Shown here: positions 55,052-64,000 of the stretch, piece after piece
How the letters are laid out: every line of letters starts with the position of its first letter
How positions within the stretch are numbered: position 1 is the stretch's first letter
DNA from: JAYZDK01 sp964604165
Lineage (GTDB): Bacteria; Myxococcota_A; UBA796; CAJQPC01
Assembly (NCBI GenBank): GCA_964604165.1
Contig: CAZRYF010000015.1
Location: 1-64,000, forward strand
Direction of reading: 5' to 3'
Length of the DNA: 64,000 nt
Notes under the pieces: generated by a model
What the model saw: only the letters and a program-made list of their open reading frames with translations
Databases searched by the model: none
Told to the model about the DNA's origin: nothing
Position numbers and translations under genes: made by a program

Positions 55052-56098
55052 CTAGAGTTGGAATGCGTAGAGGTGGTACCCGAGGTAGCCAAGACGACGT
55101 ACCTCCACCGTGCGACAGCCTGCCCCTTCAAACAGCGAGATCCACTCCTCCTTGGTGAGGATCCGCCCGTTGCGGATCAAGTGGTGAATCAGCACATTGG
55201 AATGGGAGTAGAGCCAGACGGTGTCCGAGACTTCTTCCTGGCGACTCGGGGTCAGGCGCTCCTGCTCAACTGCGATCAAGTAGGCCCCTGGAATCTCCTG
55301 TCGAAGCTTGGAGATCGTCTCGGTGAGTCTCGCACCACCGTCGGCCACGAACTCGTGAAAGTGGATCGAACCAATCGCGAGGGGGCCGTCGCCGGAAACC
55401 TGCGAGAGCCAGGACTCTGGCTCGAAGAAGTCCCCTTCCATGAAGCGAATGGTGTGGACGCCGAGGGTCTCGGCGCGTTCACGGGCATCGACCAGGGCGC
55501 TCTTGGATCGATCCAGGCCAAAAGCCTGAAGGGAGGGGACCTGCCCGCAGAGTCCGGCGAGCAGCCCGGTGGGAACCCCGACCTCGACCAATCGTTGGAT
55601 TCCCAGGTCGTCAAGGGCCTTCACTACATGGGGAAGGAGCTGTGCCGCGACCTTGTAGACCCCTTGGGCTGCGTACTCCCCTGCTCGGTGTCGAGGACCT
55701 TCATACGGAGCACCGCGCAGCATCTCGCCCACACCTGCCCAGACGGGACCGTAGCTCCCGACCCGTACATCAAAGAAGTTGAACTGCCGACCATCGGAGT
55801 CTTCTCGGCAGTAGCGTTCGAGGACCTCTCGGCCAAAGTCGGTGAAGGCATAGCCTCCATCGGCATATTCGATGAGCTCGCTGACCCCCGCCAGGTACTC
55901 CAGGCAACAGGAGAGCACGTGAGGGTCCAGCCCATGCAAGTCGGACAGATCGGTGACAGTCCTTTCCTGCTGGCAGTCCATGGTGTTCAAGACACCAACT
56001 TCGTTGAGATGAAAGAGGAGCTGGGTGGCCACGTAGGCTGTCGCCTGTTCGTGAAACCAGGCCTCTGGAGATCGCGGATTGGCTTTATGGGTATGCAC
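55052..56098 (-). CDS. SAM-dependent O-methyltransferase-like protein
   Basis: The 348-aa protein has an N-terminal winged helix of the dimerisation type (LLFHLNEVGVLNTM, about 25-90). A class I methyltransferase core follows, with VEVGVPTGLLAGLCG in place of the usual GxGxG. A GAGCRTVEVRRLGY strand closes it. It is upstream of the halogenase and probably in one operon, which suggests an aromatic or polyketide natural product that is methylated and halogenated. The GTG start is uncertain; no clear ribosome site is seen. Confidence 0.68.
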   Translation of the reverse strand: MHTHKANPRSPEAWFHEQATAYVATQLLFHLNEVGVLNTMDCQQERTVTDLSDLHGLDPHVLSCCLEYLAGVSELIEYADGGYAFTDFGREVLERYCREDSDGRQFNFFDVRVGSYGPVWAGVGEMLRGAPYEGPRHRAGEYAAQGVYKVAAQLLPHVVKALDDLGIQRLVEVGVPTGLLAGLCGQVPSLQAFGLDRSKSALVDARERAETLGVHTIRFMEGDFFEPESWLSQVSGDGPLAIGSIHFHEFVADGGARLTETISKLRQEIPGAYLIAVEQERLTPSRQEEVSDTVWLYSHSNVLIHHLIRNGRILTKEEWISLFEGAGCRTVEVRRLGYLGYHLYAFQL

Positions 56099-56421
56099 GG
56101 ATGGTTCGTGGTTCGTGGTTTGACAGCTGGGCGCTATTGATTCCCCAACAAGAATCGGGCCAGCCCAGGAAAGCGGCCCTCATCGCTTGAAACGATGTGT
56201 GGGAGGGTGTTTGCGCTCCATTTTCTGTCTCTTGTGAGCCAGATCGCACACTGTTCGGTCCGAGAGCGGCCGGATCCAGACGCGAGTGCAGTCTTCCAGT
56301 TCGGTGTGTTGGTGCGCGGCTGGGCACGTGGCCTTGGCACGGGTGGCGAGGTCTCTCAGAACAGGTTCCTCTTCAGGCGTTCCCTTCCGGCCAGCCAGGC
56401 CCCCTGTTCTCCGAGGACCTC
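56099..56421. other. Intergenic region before the last lipoprotein cluster
   Basis: The 323 bases separate the methyltransferase from the lipoprotein at 56422 in a divergent layout. I see no RNA gene, no clear terminator and, unlike the related genes, no TGGTAGG-type box close to the 56422 start. Confidence 0.4.
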
Positions 56422-58596
56422 ATGAAACGTACATCCCTTGCTCTTCTCCTTCTTGGGGCGTGCCGCGGTACGGACGGGGCCAAGGAGACCGGGAGCGTGG
56501 AGACCGGTGACTCCAGCGTTGACACCCAGGTGGAGGCGGTGGATGCAGACGGCGACGGATTCGACAGCACACTGGACTGTGACGATGCGGATGCTTCCAT
56601 TCACCCGGACGCGGCGGAGACTTGCGATGGCGTCGACAACGACTGTGATGGCCTGGTCGACGACGCGGACGTGGACGTGGACGATCCACAGCCCTGGTAC
56701 GCCGATCTGGATGGGGACGGATACGGAAACGCTGCGTCTTCGACCCTCGCCTGCGAGGCCCCCGCCGGCAGCGTGGCGGACAACTCGGACTGCGATGACT
56801 TGAACCCCGCCTTCCACCCGGGCGCAGAAGAGTCGGACTGCACGGACCCCGCGGACTACAACTGTGATGGCTCCGTGGGGTTTGCCGACGAAGATGCTGA
56901 TGGATTCGCCGCCTGCGAGGAGTGCGATGATGCCGCCGCCTCCGTGAGCCCTCTGGGCACCGAGGTGTGCGATGGCGTGGACAACGACTGCGATGGGGCC
57001 ACGGACGAAGAAGACGCGGTGGACGCGGCGACCTGGTATGCGGACAGCGATGCTGATGGCTATGGCGACGCGGCCCTGTCTGAGGAGGCCTGTTCCGCAC
57101 CCACAGGACACGTGGCGGACGATACGGACTGCGACGACACATCGGCGGACTTGCACCCGGGCGCGACCGAGACCTGCGATGGCATCGACAACGACTGCGA
57201 CGGCTGGGCGGACGATGCAGACCCCGACGTGTCGGGCACTTCCATCTGGTACGCCGATGCCGATGGGGACGGCCATGGGGGCAGCCAATTCCAGGTCCAG
57301 GCCTGCAGTGCCCCGGCCGGGTATGTCGCCAGCTCGGATGACTGCGACGATCTGAACGGCTCCAGCTACCCGGGCGCCTCGGAGATCTGTGATGGCGCGG
57401 ACAACGACTGTGACCTGGCAATCGACGAGGGCGTGTTTCTCACCTGGTACGAGGATGGGGACAACGACGGCTATGGCAACGGCGCGGTCAGCAGTGAGGC
57501 CTGCGAGGTTCCGTCCGGGTATGTCGCCAACGCCCTGGACTGCGATGACTTCAGCGCCGCCACCAACCCCGCCGCCTACGAGGTGTGTGACAGTGCAGAC
57601 AACGACTGTGACGGCAGCGTCGATGAAGACGCCATCAACGCCACCACCTGGTACGTGGACACCGATGCTGATGGCTACGGGGACGCCGCCAGCAGCGTGG
57701 ATGCCTGTTCCCAGCCCACGGGCCACGTGGACAACGGCGACGACTGCCTGGACTCCAACGGGGCGGTTCCCGGGACCCAGGAGGTCTGTGACGGCCTGGA
57801 CAACGACTGCAACGGGACGGCAGATGATGGCTGCGTGCCCACAAGCTGCAAGAACGCCCTGGACGCGGGGGTGGCCACCCAGGATGGGGCGGTCTCCATG
57901 GACCCGGAGCAGGATGGGGTGGGGGTCTTTGATGCTCTCTGTGACATGACCACCGATGGGGGAGGGTGGACCCTTGTAGCGTCTTTTGTGAATGACGATG
58001 GGACTGTGCACTGGAGCCGTCCCGAGGGTGTGACCCACTGGCAGAATGACAGCACCTTTGGGGACTTGTTGACCTACACGGGCGCGGACTTCAAGTCCGA
58101 GGCCTTTTCGGCGGTGGTGGGCACCGACCTGATGGTCACCGACGCCAACGGCTTCGTCTCCTTTGATACGCCCCTGGGAGGAGACACCCTCCTGGCCCTG
58201 ATGACCAGCTTCTCCACCTGCCAGACCACGGCGGTCCTGGGCCCTGGTGATGCGGAGATCGCCTCGAGCAGCGCCACCTATGCCTCCAACGGCATGCTCG
58301 GGTTCTATGTGGGCGATCCCAACTCCAGCGACACCTGCGCTTTCAGCGGCAACCACAACGACTCGTCGATGATCTCCATCTCCGCAACGGGCTGCGGCTC
58401 CATGGGGATGGGACAGTGGGGAACCAACTACAACTCGGGAATGGACTGGCACGCGACCTTGAATGAGTCCGATGTCTGCGTGGCATGCGATCAGTGCGGC
58501 GCCTGGAACGGCGTCAACGCGGTGACCAGCGTGAACCACAACAACAACTCAGGGGTCCACGACAACAGCACCTGGGGGGCGCTCTGGGTGCGGTAG
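56422..58596 (+). CDS. MopE-type repeat lipoprotein, fibrinogen-like C-terminus
   Basis: The 724-aa protein has a lipobox (LLLLGAC, Cys14), a KETG/ETGD linker, six canonical repeats and the variant module (EESDCTDPADYNCDGSVG). One repeat has CDLA in place of the final CDG. The C-terminal part shows FDALCDMTTDGGGWTLVASF and ends in GALWVR. It starts with GAGGACCTC before the ATG. The convergent gene at 58603 lies six bases after its stop. Confidence 0.83.
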   Translation: MKRTSLALLLLGACRGTDGAKETGSVETGDSSVDTQVEAVDADGDGFDSTLDCDDADASIHPDAAETCDGVDNDCDGLVDDADVDVDDPQPWYADLDGDGYGNAASSTLACEAPAGSVADNSDCDDLNPAFHPGAEESDCTDPADYNCDGSVGFADEDADGFAACEECDDAAASVSPLGTEVCDGVDNDCDGATDEEDAVDAATWYADSDADGYGDAALSEEACSAPTGHVADDTDCDDTSADLHPGATETCDGIDNDCDGWADDADPDVSGTSIWYADADGDGHGGSQFQVQACSAPAGYVASSDDCDDLNGSSYPGASEICDGADNDCDLAIDEGVFLTWYEDGDNDGYGNGAVSSEACEVPSGYVANALDCDDFSAATNPAAYEVCDSADNDCDGSVDEDAINATTWYVDTDADGYGDAASSVDACSQPTGHVDNGDDCLDSNGAVPGTQEVCDGLDNDCNGTADDGCVPTSCKNALDAGVATQDGAVSMDPEQDGVGVFDALCDMTTDGGGWTLVASFVNDDGTVHWSRPEGVTHWQNDSTFGDLLTYTGADFKSEAFSAVVGTDLMVTDANGFVSFDTPLGGDTLLALMTSFSTCQTTAVLGPGDAEIASSSATYASNGMLGFYVGDPNSSDTCAFSGNHNDSSMISISATGCGSMGMGQWGTNYNSGMDWHATLNESDVCVACDQCGAWNGVNAVTSVNHNNNSGVHDNSTWGALWVR

Positions 58597-58602
58597 AGGC
58601 GC

Positions 58603-60492
58603 CTAGGGGTTGGTGATCACCAGGTTGTCATAGAAGACGCCGCTGTCGTTGTCATAGGTGGTCAACCCCACCTGGCCGAGCCCCAGGGGCAGGGGCAACC
58701 CGTGGGTGTGGCGAATGATCTCGGTGCTATTCCAGGTGCCGACAATCTCTGTTGCGGTCACTTGAACGCTCAAGGGGATCCACTGGGCTGTGCTTGTGTA
58801 GAGCTGAACGGTTCCGTCGTCCTGGGCAACGGTGGTGGTCGTTCCCATTGCGACCTGAATCAGCTTCAAGTCGGCCCCAGACCCATAGTGGTTGGTGGGG
58901 TCGCTCCAGCGCAGGTACCAGTAGTTCAACGGGTCGGTATAGCCGAACACGATGCCTGAGTAGTTGTTGGCAGTGGTGTTGTTGTAGATGTCCACCAAGA
59001 TGGAAAATGCATCCAGGTCGCCCAGGTCTGCGGAGAGTGCGAAAGAGTCTGCGGCGTTGGAGCCTTCGTACAAGTAGCCTGAGTTGATTGACCAGTTTGG
59101 GGCGTTTCCTCCGCCGAGATCTACGGTCGACCAGTCGCTCCACCCCGAATCGAAGTCCTGGGAGTAGACGGTACTGTCGATGCAATTCACGACGCCATCC
59201 CCATCTGCATCGTCCTGCCAGCCGGATCCGATGTGGCCGTCGCAGTCATTGTCGATGCCCTCGCAGGTCTCCGGGGCGCCTGGGTGGACCTTGTCGAGGG
59301 TGTCGTCGCAGTCCGTAAGGTCTGCCACGTGTCCTGTGGGTGCGGAACAGGCCTGGGCAGAAAGGGCCGCGTCGCCATAGCCATCGGCGTCGCTGTCCGC
59401 GTACCAGGTGGGCGCGTTGACAAGGTCCGGATCGTCCTCATCCGTCAGGGCGTCACAGTCGTTGTCCACGTCATCACAGATCTCCGAGGCGCCCGGGTAG
59501 CTCGTCGCATCCATGTCGTCGCAGTCCGTGTTGTCTGCCACGTGCATGGGGGGTGCTGAACAGGCGGTTGCACCGACGGAGGTTCCCCCAAACCCGTCCG
59601 CGTCATAGTCCAGGTACCAGGACGAGGCATCCGTTGCGTCCGAGTCCGAGTCTCCACTGCAGTCGTTGTCGACGCCGTCACAGATCTCGGTGGCCCCCGG
59701 ATGGACGGCGGAGTTTGTGTCGTCGCAGTCGCTGTCATTGTCCACATGACCGCTGGGCGCGTTGCAGGCGATGGCGGTCACTCCGGCGTCGCCGTACCCA
59801 TCGTTGTCTGTGTCGGCGTACCAGGTGGCTGCATCCACGGCGCTGTCGTTGTCCACGGTGCCGTCGCAGTCATTGTCCGCTCCATCGCAGACCTCCGTGC
59901 CCAGGGGGCTGCGGGTGGCGACTGTGTCATCACAATCCACGCAGGCCGCAAATCCGTCGCCGTCCGCGTCCGCGTACCCCACCGAACCATCGCAGTTGTA
60001 GTCGGCCGGGTCCGTGCAGTCCGACTCGTCTGCACCGGGGTGGAAGGCTGCATCCGAGTCATCGCAGTCCGTGTGATCGGCCACGTGTCCATCGGGGGCT
60101 TCACATGCGTAGGTTGAATAGGCCTCGTTGCCGTAGCCGTCGCCGTCCGCATCGGCGTACCAGGGGCTGGTGCCCTGCAGGTCCACGTCCGCGTCGTCCA
60201 CCCGCCCGTCACAGTCGTTGTCAATGCCGTCGCAGGTCTCGGAGGCGCCGGGGAAGATGAGGGGGTCGGTGTCGTCGCAGTCCTCGCTTGCAGGGGCGCC
60301 GTCTCCATCCAGATCCGGGTCCTCCACGGCGGTGTCCTCCGTGTCAACGGTGGCGCCCGAGTCGTCCGAGTCTGCTGTGTCTGCGGGGGCGGTGTCTGAT
60401 CCCGTGTCATTCAGTCCTCCCACCTGGATCGAGTCGTCCTTGGAACGGCAGGAGATGGACAGGAGGAGCAGGACGGGGATTGTGCGTCGCAT
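58603..60492 (-). CDS. MopE-type repeat lipoprotein with LamG-like C-terminus
   Basis: The 629-aa protein has a lipobox (LLLSISC, Cys15) and an Asp/Ser/Thr-rich linker. Five canonical repeats surround the variant module (DESDCTDPADYNCDGSVG). A 200-residue jelly-roll-like domain follows (QDFDSGWSDWSTVDLGGG to GVFYDNLVITNP), the same as in the short protein at 2629. The ATG at 60492 has GGAG five bases before it; a longer frame is not protein-like. It is divergent from the 60581 paralogue, with a box of the TGGTAGG type on each strand between them. Confidence 0.83.
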   Translation of the reverse strand: MRRTIPVLLLLSISCRSKDDSIQVGGLNDTGSDTAPADTADSDDSGATVDTEDTAVEDPDLDGDGAPASEDCDDTDPLIFPGASETCDGIDNDCDGRVDDADVDLQGTSPWYADADGDGYGNEAYSTYACEAPDGHVADHTDCDDSDAAFHPGADESDCTDPADYNCDGSVGYADADGDGFAACVDCDDTVATRSPLGTEVCDGADNDCDGTVDNDSAVDAATWYADTDNDGYGDAGVTAIACNAPSGHVDNDSDCDDTNSAVHPGATEICDGVDNDCSGDSDSDATDASSWYLDYDADGFGGTSVGATACSAPPMHVADNTDCDDMDATSYPGASEICDDVDNDCDALTDEDDPDLVNAPTWYADSDADGYGDAALSAQACSAPTGHVADLTDCDDTLDKVHPGAPETCEGIDNDCDGHIGSGWQDDADGDGVVNCIDSTVYSQDFDSGWSDWSTVDLGGGNAPNWSINSGYLYEGSNAADSFALSADLGDLDAFSILVDIYNNTTANNYSGIVFGYTDPLNYWYLRWSDPTNHYGSGADLKLIQVAMGTTTTVAQDDGTVQLYTSTAQWIPLSVQVTATEIVGTWNSTEIIRHTHGLPLPLGLGQVGLTTYDNDSGVFYDNLVITNP

Positions 60493-60514
60493 GAAGACTC
60501 CGTGCAGTAGCACC

Positions 60515-60523
60515 ACCCTACCA
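60515..60523 (-). promoter_or_regulatory. Candidate extended -10 promoter (TGGTAGGGT, minus strand)
   Basis: It ends 22 bases before the ATG at 60492 and matches the plus-strand boxes at 14304, 60542 and 63280. It is a likely promoter of the 58603-60492 gene. Confidence 0.45.
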
Positions 60524-60541
60524 GAGTGGCCCCCCGCTTCT

Positions 60542-60550
60542 TGGTAGGAT
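60542..60550 (+). promoter_or_regulatory. Candidate extended -10 promoter (TGGTAGGAT)
   Basis: It ends 30 bases before the ATG at 60581 and is identical to the box before the tandem duplicate at 63322. Confidence 0.5.
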
Positions 60551-60580
60551 GAGGGCGGCACCCCGAACCTGGAGACTCCC

Positions 60581-63256
60581 ATGCGCTGTGCATCGCTTTT
60601 GGCCGTTCTGTTTCTCGCTGGCTGTCGCACTCCGGGAGAAGACTCTGGCAAGGACCCGGTGAAGGATGACACCGGAACCGTGGTGTCCGGCGTAGACGCG
60701 GACGGCGACGGGTTTGAGAGCGATGTGGACTGTGATGATGCAGACGTGACCATCTACCCTGGCGCCGCCGAGGTCTGTGATGGGCTGGACAACAACTGCA
60801 ACCAGGAGGTGGATGAGGGCTTGTTGTCTACCTGGTTCCTGGATGCGGATGGGGACGGCCACGGCAACCCGGACACAGAGGTGGATGCCTGCAACGCCCC
60901 GGATGGACACGTGGAGGTGGGGGGGGACTGCGATGATTTGGAGGACGGAATCCACCCGAACGCCAGCGAGGTCTGTGACGGGGTGGACAACGACTGCGAC
61001 GGTGCCACCGACGAGGACGACGCCACGGACGTGGCGACCTGGTACCAGGACGCAGATGGGGACGGGTTCGGGGTCGACGACACCACCGAGACCGCCTGCA
61101 ACGAGCCCGCAGGCTACGCCTTGGTGGGCGGTGACTGCGACGACGCCGATCCGGCCTACCACCCGGGGGCCAGCGAGGCCGACTGCACCGACCCGGCGGA
61201 CTACAACTGTGATGGTTCCGTGGGATACGCCGATGCAGACGGGGACGGCTTCGCCGCGTGCGAGGACTGCGATGATGCGGTGGCCACGACCTACGAGGGG
61301 GCGGAGGAGACCTGCGACGGCGTGGACAACGACTGCGACTCCCTGGTGGACAGCGACGATCCGGATGTGACCGGCACCACCGCCTACTACGGCGATGCGG
61401 ATGGAGACGGCTACGGCGGGCAGCAGTTCCAGGTGGCCGCCTGCGAGGCCCCGGCCGGGTACGTCACCAATTCAGATGACTGCGATGACGTGGACTCCGC
61501 CAGCCATCCCGGGGCCAGCGAGGTCTGCGACGGCGCCGACAACGACTGTGATGCGGATGTGGACGAGGGCGTGGGCAGCACCTGGTACCAGGACTCCGAC
61601 TCGGATGGGTTTGGCAACGGCGCCGTCTCCACCGTGTCCTGTGATGCGCCCAGCGGGCATGTGGGCAACGCCCTGGACTGCGACGACTTCAGCGCGGCCA
61701 CCAACCCCAGCTCCTACGAGGTCTGTGACGCGGTGGACAACGACTGCGACGGCTCGGTGGACGAGGACGCGATCAACGCCACGACCTGGTACATCGACGG
61801 GGACGCCGATGGCTACGGAAGCGCTTCGAGCAGCACCACCGCTTGCGATGCACCGACAGGGTACGCGGACAACGCTTCAGACTGCGACGATGCAGACGGC
61901 GCGGTGAGCCCCGCGGCCACCGAACTGTGCGACGCGGTGGACAACGACTGTGACGGCGCCACGGACGAAATCGATGCAGCCGATGCACAGACCTGGTACC
62001 AGGATCTGGACGCGGACGGGTATGGCAACGCCTCCAACCAGACCCTCGGCTGCGCACAACCCACCGGGTATGTGGAGGACGCCACGGACTGCGACGACAC
62101 CAGCGCCACCACCAACACGGCGGGCACCGAGCTTTGTGACCTGGTGGACAACGACTGCGATGGAACTGTGGACGAGGACGACGCGGCGGATGCACCGACC
62201 TGGTACCAGGACAGCGATGCGGACGGCTACGGATCCGGTACGGTCTCGGTCACGGCCTGCTCCACCCCTAACGGCTACTCGTCACTAAACACGGACTGTG
62301 ACGACGCCGCCTCCGATGTAAACCCAACCGCCGGCGAAGTCGTGGATGGGGTGGACAACGACTGTGATGGCGCCGGCTACCACGGGGATTTTCTGGCCAG
62401 CGGGAGCACCTCCCTGACTGCAGGAGACTGGGAGTACTCCTCGTTCACGGTGAGCAGCGGGGTCACGGTCACGGTCACTGGAGGAGATGCACTGCAGGTG
62501 TGGGTGCTCGGTGCGGTGCAGATCGACGGCACCGTGGACCTGTCGGGCGCCGATGGCGAGTCCATCCGAGCGTGGAGCAGTGGAGCTCCGGTGGGTGGCG
62601 CGGGCGGTGGCGGTGGGGGCGGCGCGGGTGGAGACGGCGACGACTATGAAGGCTCCGGCCCTGTCACAGCCCCTTCAGGTTCGGGGGCCTCCCCAGGGCT
62701 TGGCGGAATCAGCTACTCCTCTGGAAGCGGCGGCGGGGGGGGCGGCCAGGCTGTAGCAGGGGACGACGGCACGTCCTCTGGGGGAAGCTACTCCGCCTAT
62801 GCGGGCGGTGCGGGCGGCACCGCGGTGAGCAACACTTCGACCCCCACGCTGACAGCGGGATCGGGAGGCGGCGGCGGCGGCTGGGGGAGCGGTTACAACT
62901 CCTCCGGCGGCGCCGGTGGCGGCGGGGGAGGGGCCTGGTACCTGGAGGCGGACTCCATCCAGGTCGCGGGCACGATTCTCTGCGGAGGTGGAAACGGGGG
63001 GGGCAACACCAGTTCCAGCTGCTACCACGGCGGCGGCGGCGGCGCGGGCTCGGGCGGCACCCTCTGGCTGGTCGCGGACAGCCTGGAGGTCTCCGGCACC
63101 CTTTACTGCGATGGGGGCGCCGGGGGGGTGCCTGACTACTGTGGTCACGGGGGCATTGCGGGCACCGGCGGAAACGGGGCCGATGGCGTCATCTGGTTGG
63201 ACAGCGCATCCCTCTCTGTTCCGGGCACGGTGAGCCCGGGCCACTACACCCCATAG
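60581..63256 (+). CDS. MopE-type repeat lipoprotein with Gly-rich beta-helix-like C-terminus
   Basis: The 891-aa protein has a lipobox (FLAGC, Cys15), seven canonical repeats, the variant module and an eighth repeat whose first Cys is lost (VVDGVDNDCDG). The last 270 residues are unlike those of its relatives. A beta-rich stretch (LQVWVLGAVQIDGTVDLSG) is followed by long glycine runs and SLEVSGTLYCDGG-type strands, ending in SPGHYTP. This looks like a parallel beta-helix with glycine loops. The ATG at 60581 has GGAG. It is collinear with the next gene, 2741 bases away. Confidence 0.83.
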   Translation: MRCASLLAVLFLAGCRTPGEDSGKDPVKDDTGTVVSGVDADGDGFESDVDCDDADVTIYPGAAEVCDGLDNNCNQEVDEGLLSTWFLDADGDGHGNPDTEVDACNAPDGHVEVGGDCDDLEDGIHPNASEVCDGVDNDCDGATDEDDATDVATWYQDADGDGFGVDDTTETACNEPAGYALVGGDCDDADPAYHPGASEADCTDPADYNCDGSVGYADADGDGFAACEDCDDAVATTYEGAEETCDGVDNDCDSLVDSDDPDVTGTTAYYGDADGDGYGGQQFQVAACEAPAGYVTNSDDCDDVDSASHPGASEVCDGADNDCDADVDEGVGSTWYQDSDSDGFGNGAVSTVSCDAPSGHVGNALDCDDFSAATNPSSYEVCDAVDNDCDGSVDEDAINATTWYIDGDADGYGSASSSTTACDAPTGYADNASDCDDADGAVSPAATELCDAVDNDCDGATDEIDAADAQTWYQDLDADGYGNASNQTLGCAQPTGYVEDATDCDDTSATTNTAGTELCDLVDNDCDGTVDEDDAADAPTWYQDSDADGYGSGTVSVTACSTPNGYSSLNTDCDDAASDVNPTAGEVVDGVDNDCDGAGYHGDFLASGSTSLTAGDWEYSSFTVSSGVTVTVTGGDALQVWVLGAVQIDGTVDLSGADGESIRAWSSGAPVGGAGGGGGGGAGGDGDDYEGSGPVTAPSGSGASPGLGGISYSSGSGGGGGGQAVAGDDGTSSGGSYSAYAGGAGGTAVSNTSTPTLTAGSGGGGGGWGSGYNSSGGAGGGGGGAWYLEADSIQVAGTILCGGGNGGGNTSSSCYHGGGGGAGSGGTLWLVADSLEVSGTLYCDGGAGGVPDYCGHGGIAGTGGNGADGVIWLDSASLSVPGTVSPGHYTP
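60953..61259 (+). repeat. Identical 307-base tract shared with the next paralogue
   Basis: It is identical base for base to 63694-64000, which is cut by the window end. The two genes are collinear (both starts and both tracts are 2741 bases apart), yet the preceding 370 bases clearly differ. The edge at 60953 is therefore a sharp switch in identity. Confidence 0.9.
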
Positions 63257-63279
63257 ACCCGCCGAGAACGGTCAGCCAC

Positions 63280-63288
63280 TGGTAGGAT
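63280..63288 (+). promoter_or_regulatory. Candidate extended -10 promoter (TGGTAGGAT)
   Basis: It ends 33 bases before the ATG at 63322, in the 65-base gap after the upstream paralogue. Confidence 0.5.
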
Positions 63289-63321
63289 GTTCGTCCGGCA
63301 CTCGCATTCCCTGGAGTTGAA

Positions 63322-64000
63322 ATGCGCACCTTTGCGATTCTGTTCACCCTTCTCGTCGCCTGTCGCGGCGAGGAACCCAAGGACACCAGCAGCTCGGACA
63401 CCGGTGAGCCTGCAGAGGACTCGGTGGCCACTGTCGATGCAGATGGGGATGGTTTCGATGCGGACGTGGACTGTGATGACACGGAAGCCTCCGTGTATCC
63501 GGGCGCCGCAGAGACCTGTGACGGTGTGGACAACAACTGCGATGGGTCGGTGGACGAGGGCTTGTTGTCCACCTGGTATCTGGATGCGGATGGGGACGGG
63601 GAAGGGGACCCGGATCGGGACAGCGAGGACTGTGCCCGCCCCGAGGATCACGTAGAGGGCAATGGAGACTGCAACGACCTGGATCCAGAGGTTCACCCGA
63701 ACGCCAGCGAGGTCTGTGACGGGGTGGACAACGACTGCGACGGTGCCACCGACGAGGACGACGCCACGGACGTGGCGACCTGGTACCAGGACGCAGATGG
63801 GGACGGGTTCGGGGTCGACGACACCACCGAGACCGCCTGCAACGAGCCCGCAGGCTACGCCTTGGTGGGCGGTGACTGCGACGACGCCGATCCGGCCTAC
63901 CACCCGGGGGCCAGCGAGGCCGACTGCACCGACCCGGCGGACTACAACTGTGATGGTTCCGTGGGATACGCCGATGCAGACGGGGACGGCTTCGCCGCGT
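63322..64000 (+). CDS. MopE-type repeat lipoprotein, partial (runs off the window)
   Basis: The first 226 residues are present: a lipobox (LLVAC, Cys14), a DTSSSDTGEP linker, two canonical repeats and the variant module (SEADCTDPADYNCDGSVG). From base 63694 on it is identical to the preceding paralogue. The C-terminal domain is outside the window. The ATG at 63322 has GGAG six bases before it. Confidence 0.85.
   Translation, partial: MRTFAILFTLLVACRGEEPKDTSSSDTGEPAEDSVATVDADGDGFDADVDCDDTEASVYPGAAETCDGVDNNCDGSVDEGLLSTWYLDADGDGEGDPDRDSEDCARPEDHVEGNGDCNDLDPEVHPNASEVCDGVDNDCDGATDEDDATDVATWYQDADGDGFGVDDTTETACNEPAGYALVGGDCDDADPAYHPGASEADCTDPADYNCDGSVGYADADGDGFAA
63694..64000 (+). repeat. Identical 307-base tract (second copy, continues past the window)
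   Basis: It is the counterpart of 60953-61259 with no mismatch; the true length is unknown because the window ends within it. Confidence 0.9.

Noticed and set aside
54983..56140. A 385-codon plus-strand frame opposite the methyltransferase
   Set aside because: The minus-strand frame has clear methyltransferase structure; this one has no recognisable domain.

Overview
The window reads as part of a high-GC Gram-negative bacterium, most likely a Myxococcota-like (former deltaproteobacterial) lineage known from metagenomes. The basis is a large set of Cys/Asp-rich MopE-type lipoproteins, a glutaminyl-tRNA synthetase with a YqeY-type tail, an outer-membrane porin, and a 100-N scaffold gap. The lineage is inferred; no rRNA or tRNA gene was recognised.

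Layout. 0-2.6 kb: a REP-associated tyrosine transposase beside a REP-like repeat, then a B12-binding radical SAM protein. 2.6-6.1 kb: a divergent pair of metal-binding-repeat lipoproteins. 6.4-14.3 kb: hybrid histidine kinase, a second REP-like locus, a VIT/VWA protein coupled to a beta-propeller protein, and GlnRS. 14.3-21.8 kb: three tandem repeat lipoproteins with fibrinogen-like C-termini. 21.9-25.9 kb: a radical SAM/SPASM enzyme, a paralogue lacking the FeS-binding cysteines, and a GAF-GAF-BTAD regulator. 25.9-37.0 kb: a nitrate respiration operon, narC-G-H-J-I-K1-K2, in the order I know from Thermus. 37.0-39.9 kb: hemerythrin divergent from a TetR-DUF2249 regulator and a polytopic membrane protein, with a perfect palindrome between them. 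39.9-42.5 kb: a second unusual radical SAM protein and a porin. 42.5-52.7 kb: anaerobic benzoyl-CoA degradation (class I benzoyl-CoA reductase, dienoyl-CoA hydratase, a degenerate amidohydrolase-fold protein, a divergent BzdR-type regulator, Had dehydrogenase) followed by a membrane/FeS unit. 52.7-53.4 kb: an IS110 remnant and a tandem REP-like array broken by the gap. 53.4-56.1 kb: methyltransferase plus flavin halogenase. 56.4-64 kb: four more repeat lipoproteins, the last cut by the window end.

How it fits together. The cell appears able to respire nitrate while reducing benzoyl-CoA anaerobically, with NO-linked accessory proteins (hemerythrin, DUF2249) beside the nar operon. The most unusual content is the family of nine surface-lipoprotein paralogues, about 30% of the window. 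They share a leader, an invariant internal module, a candidate extended -10 promoter about 30 bases before the start codon, and swappable C-terminal domains. There is direct evidence of recent gene conversion and repeat-unit deletion between copies. Second in interest is the benzoyl-CoA operon, which lacks the ring hydrolase Oah and instead carries an amidohydrolase-fold protein that has lost most of its metal ligands.
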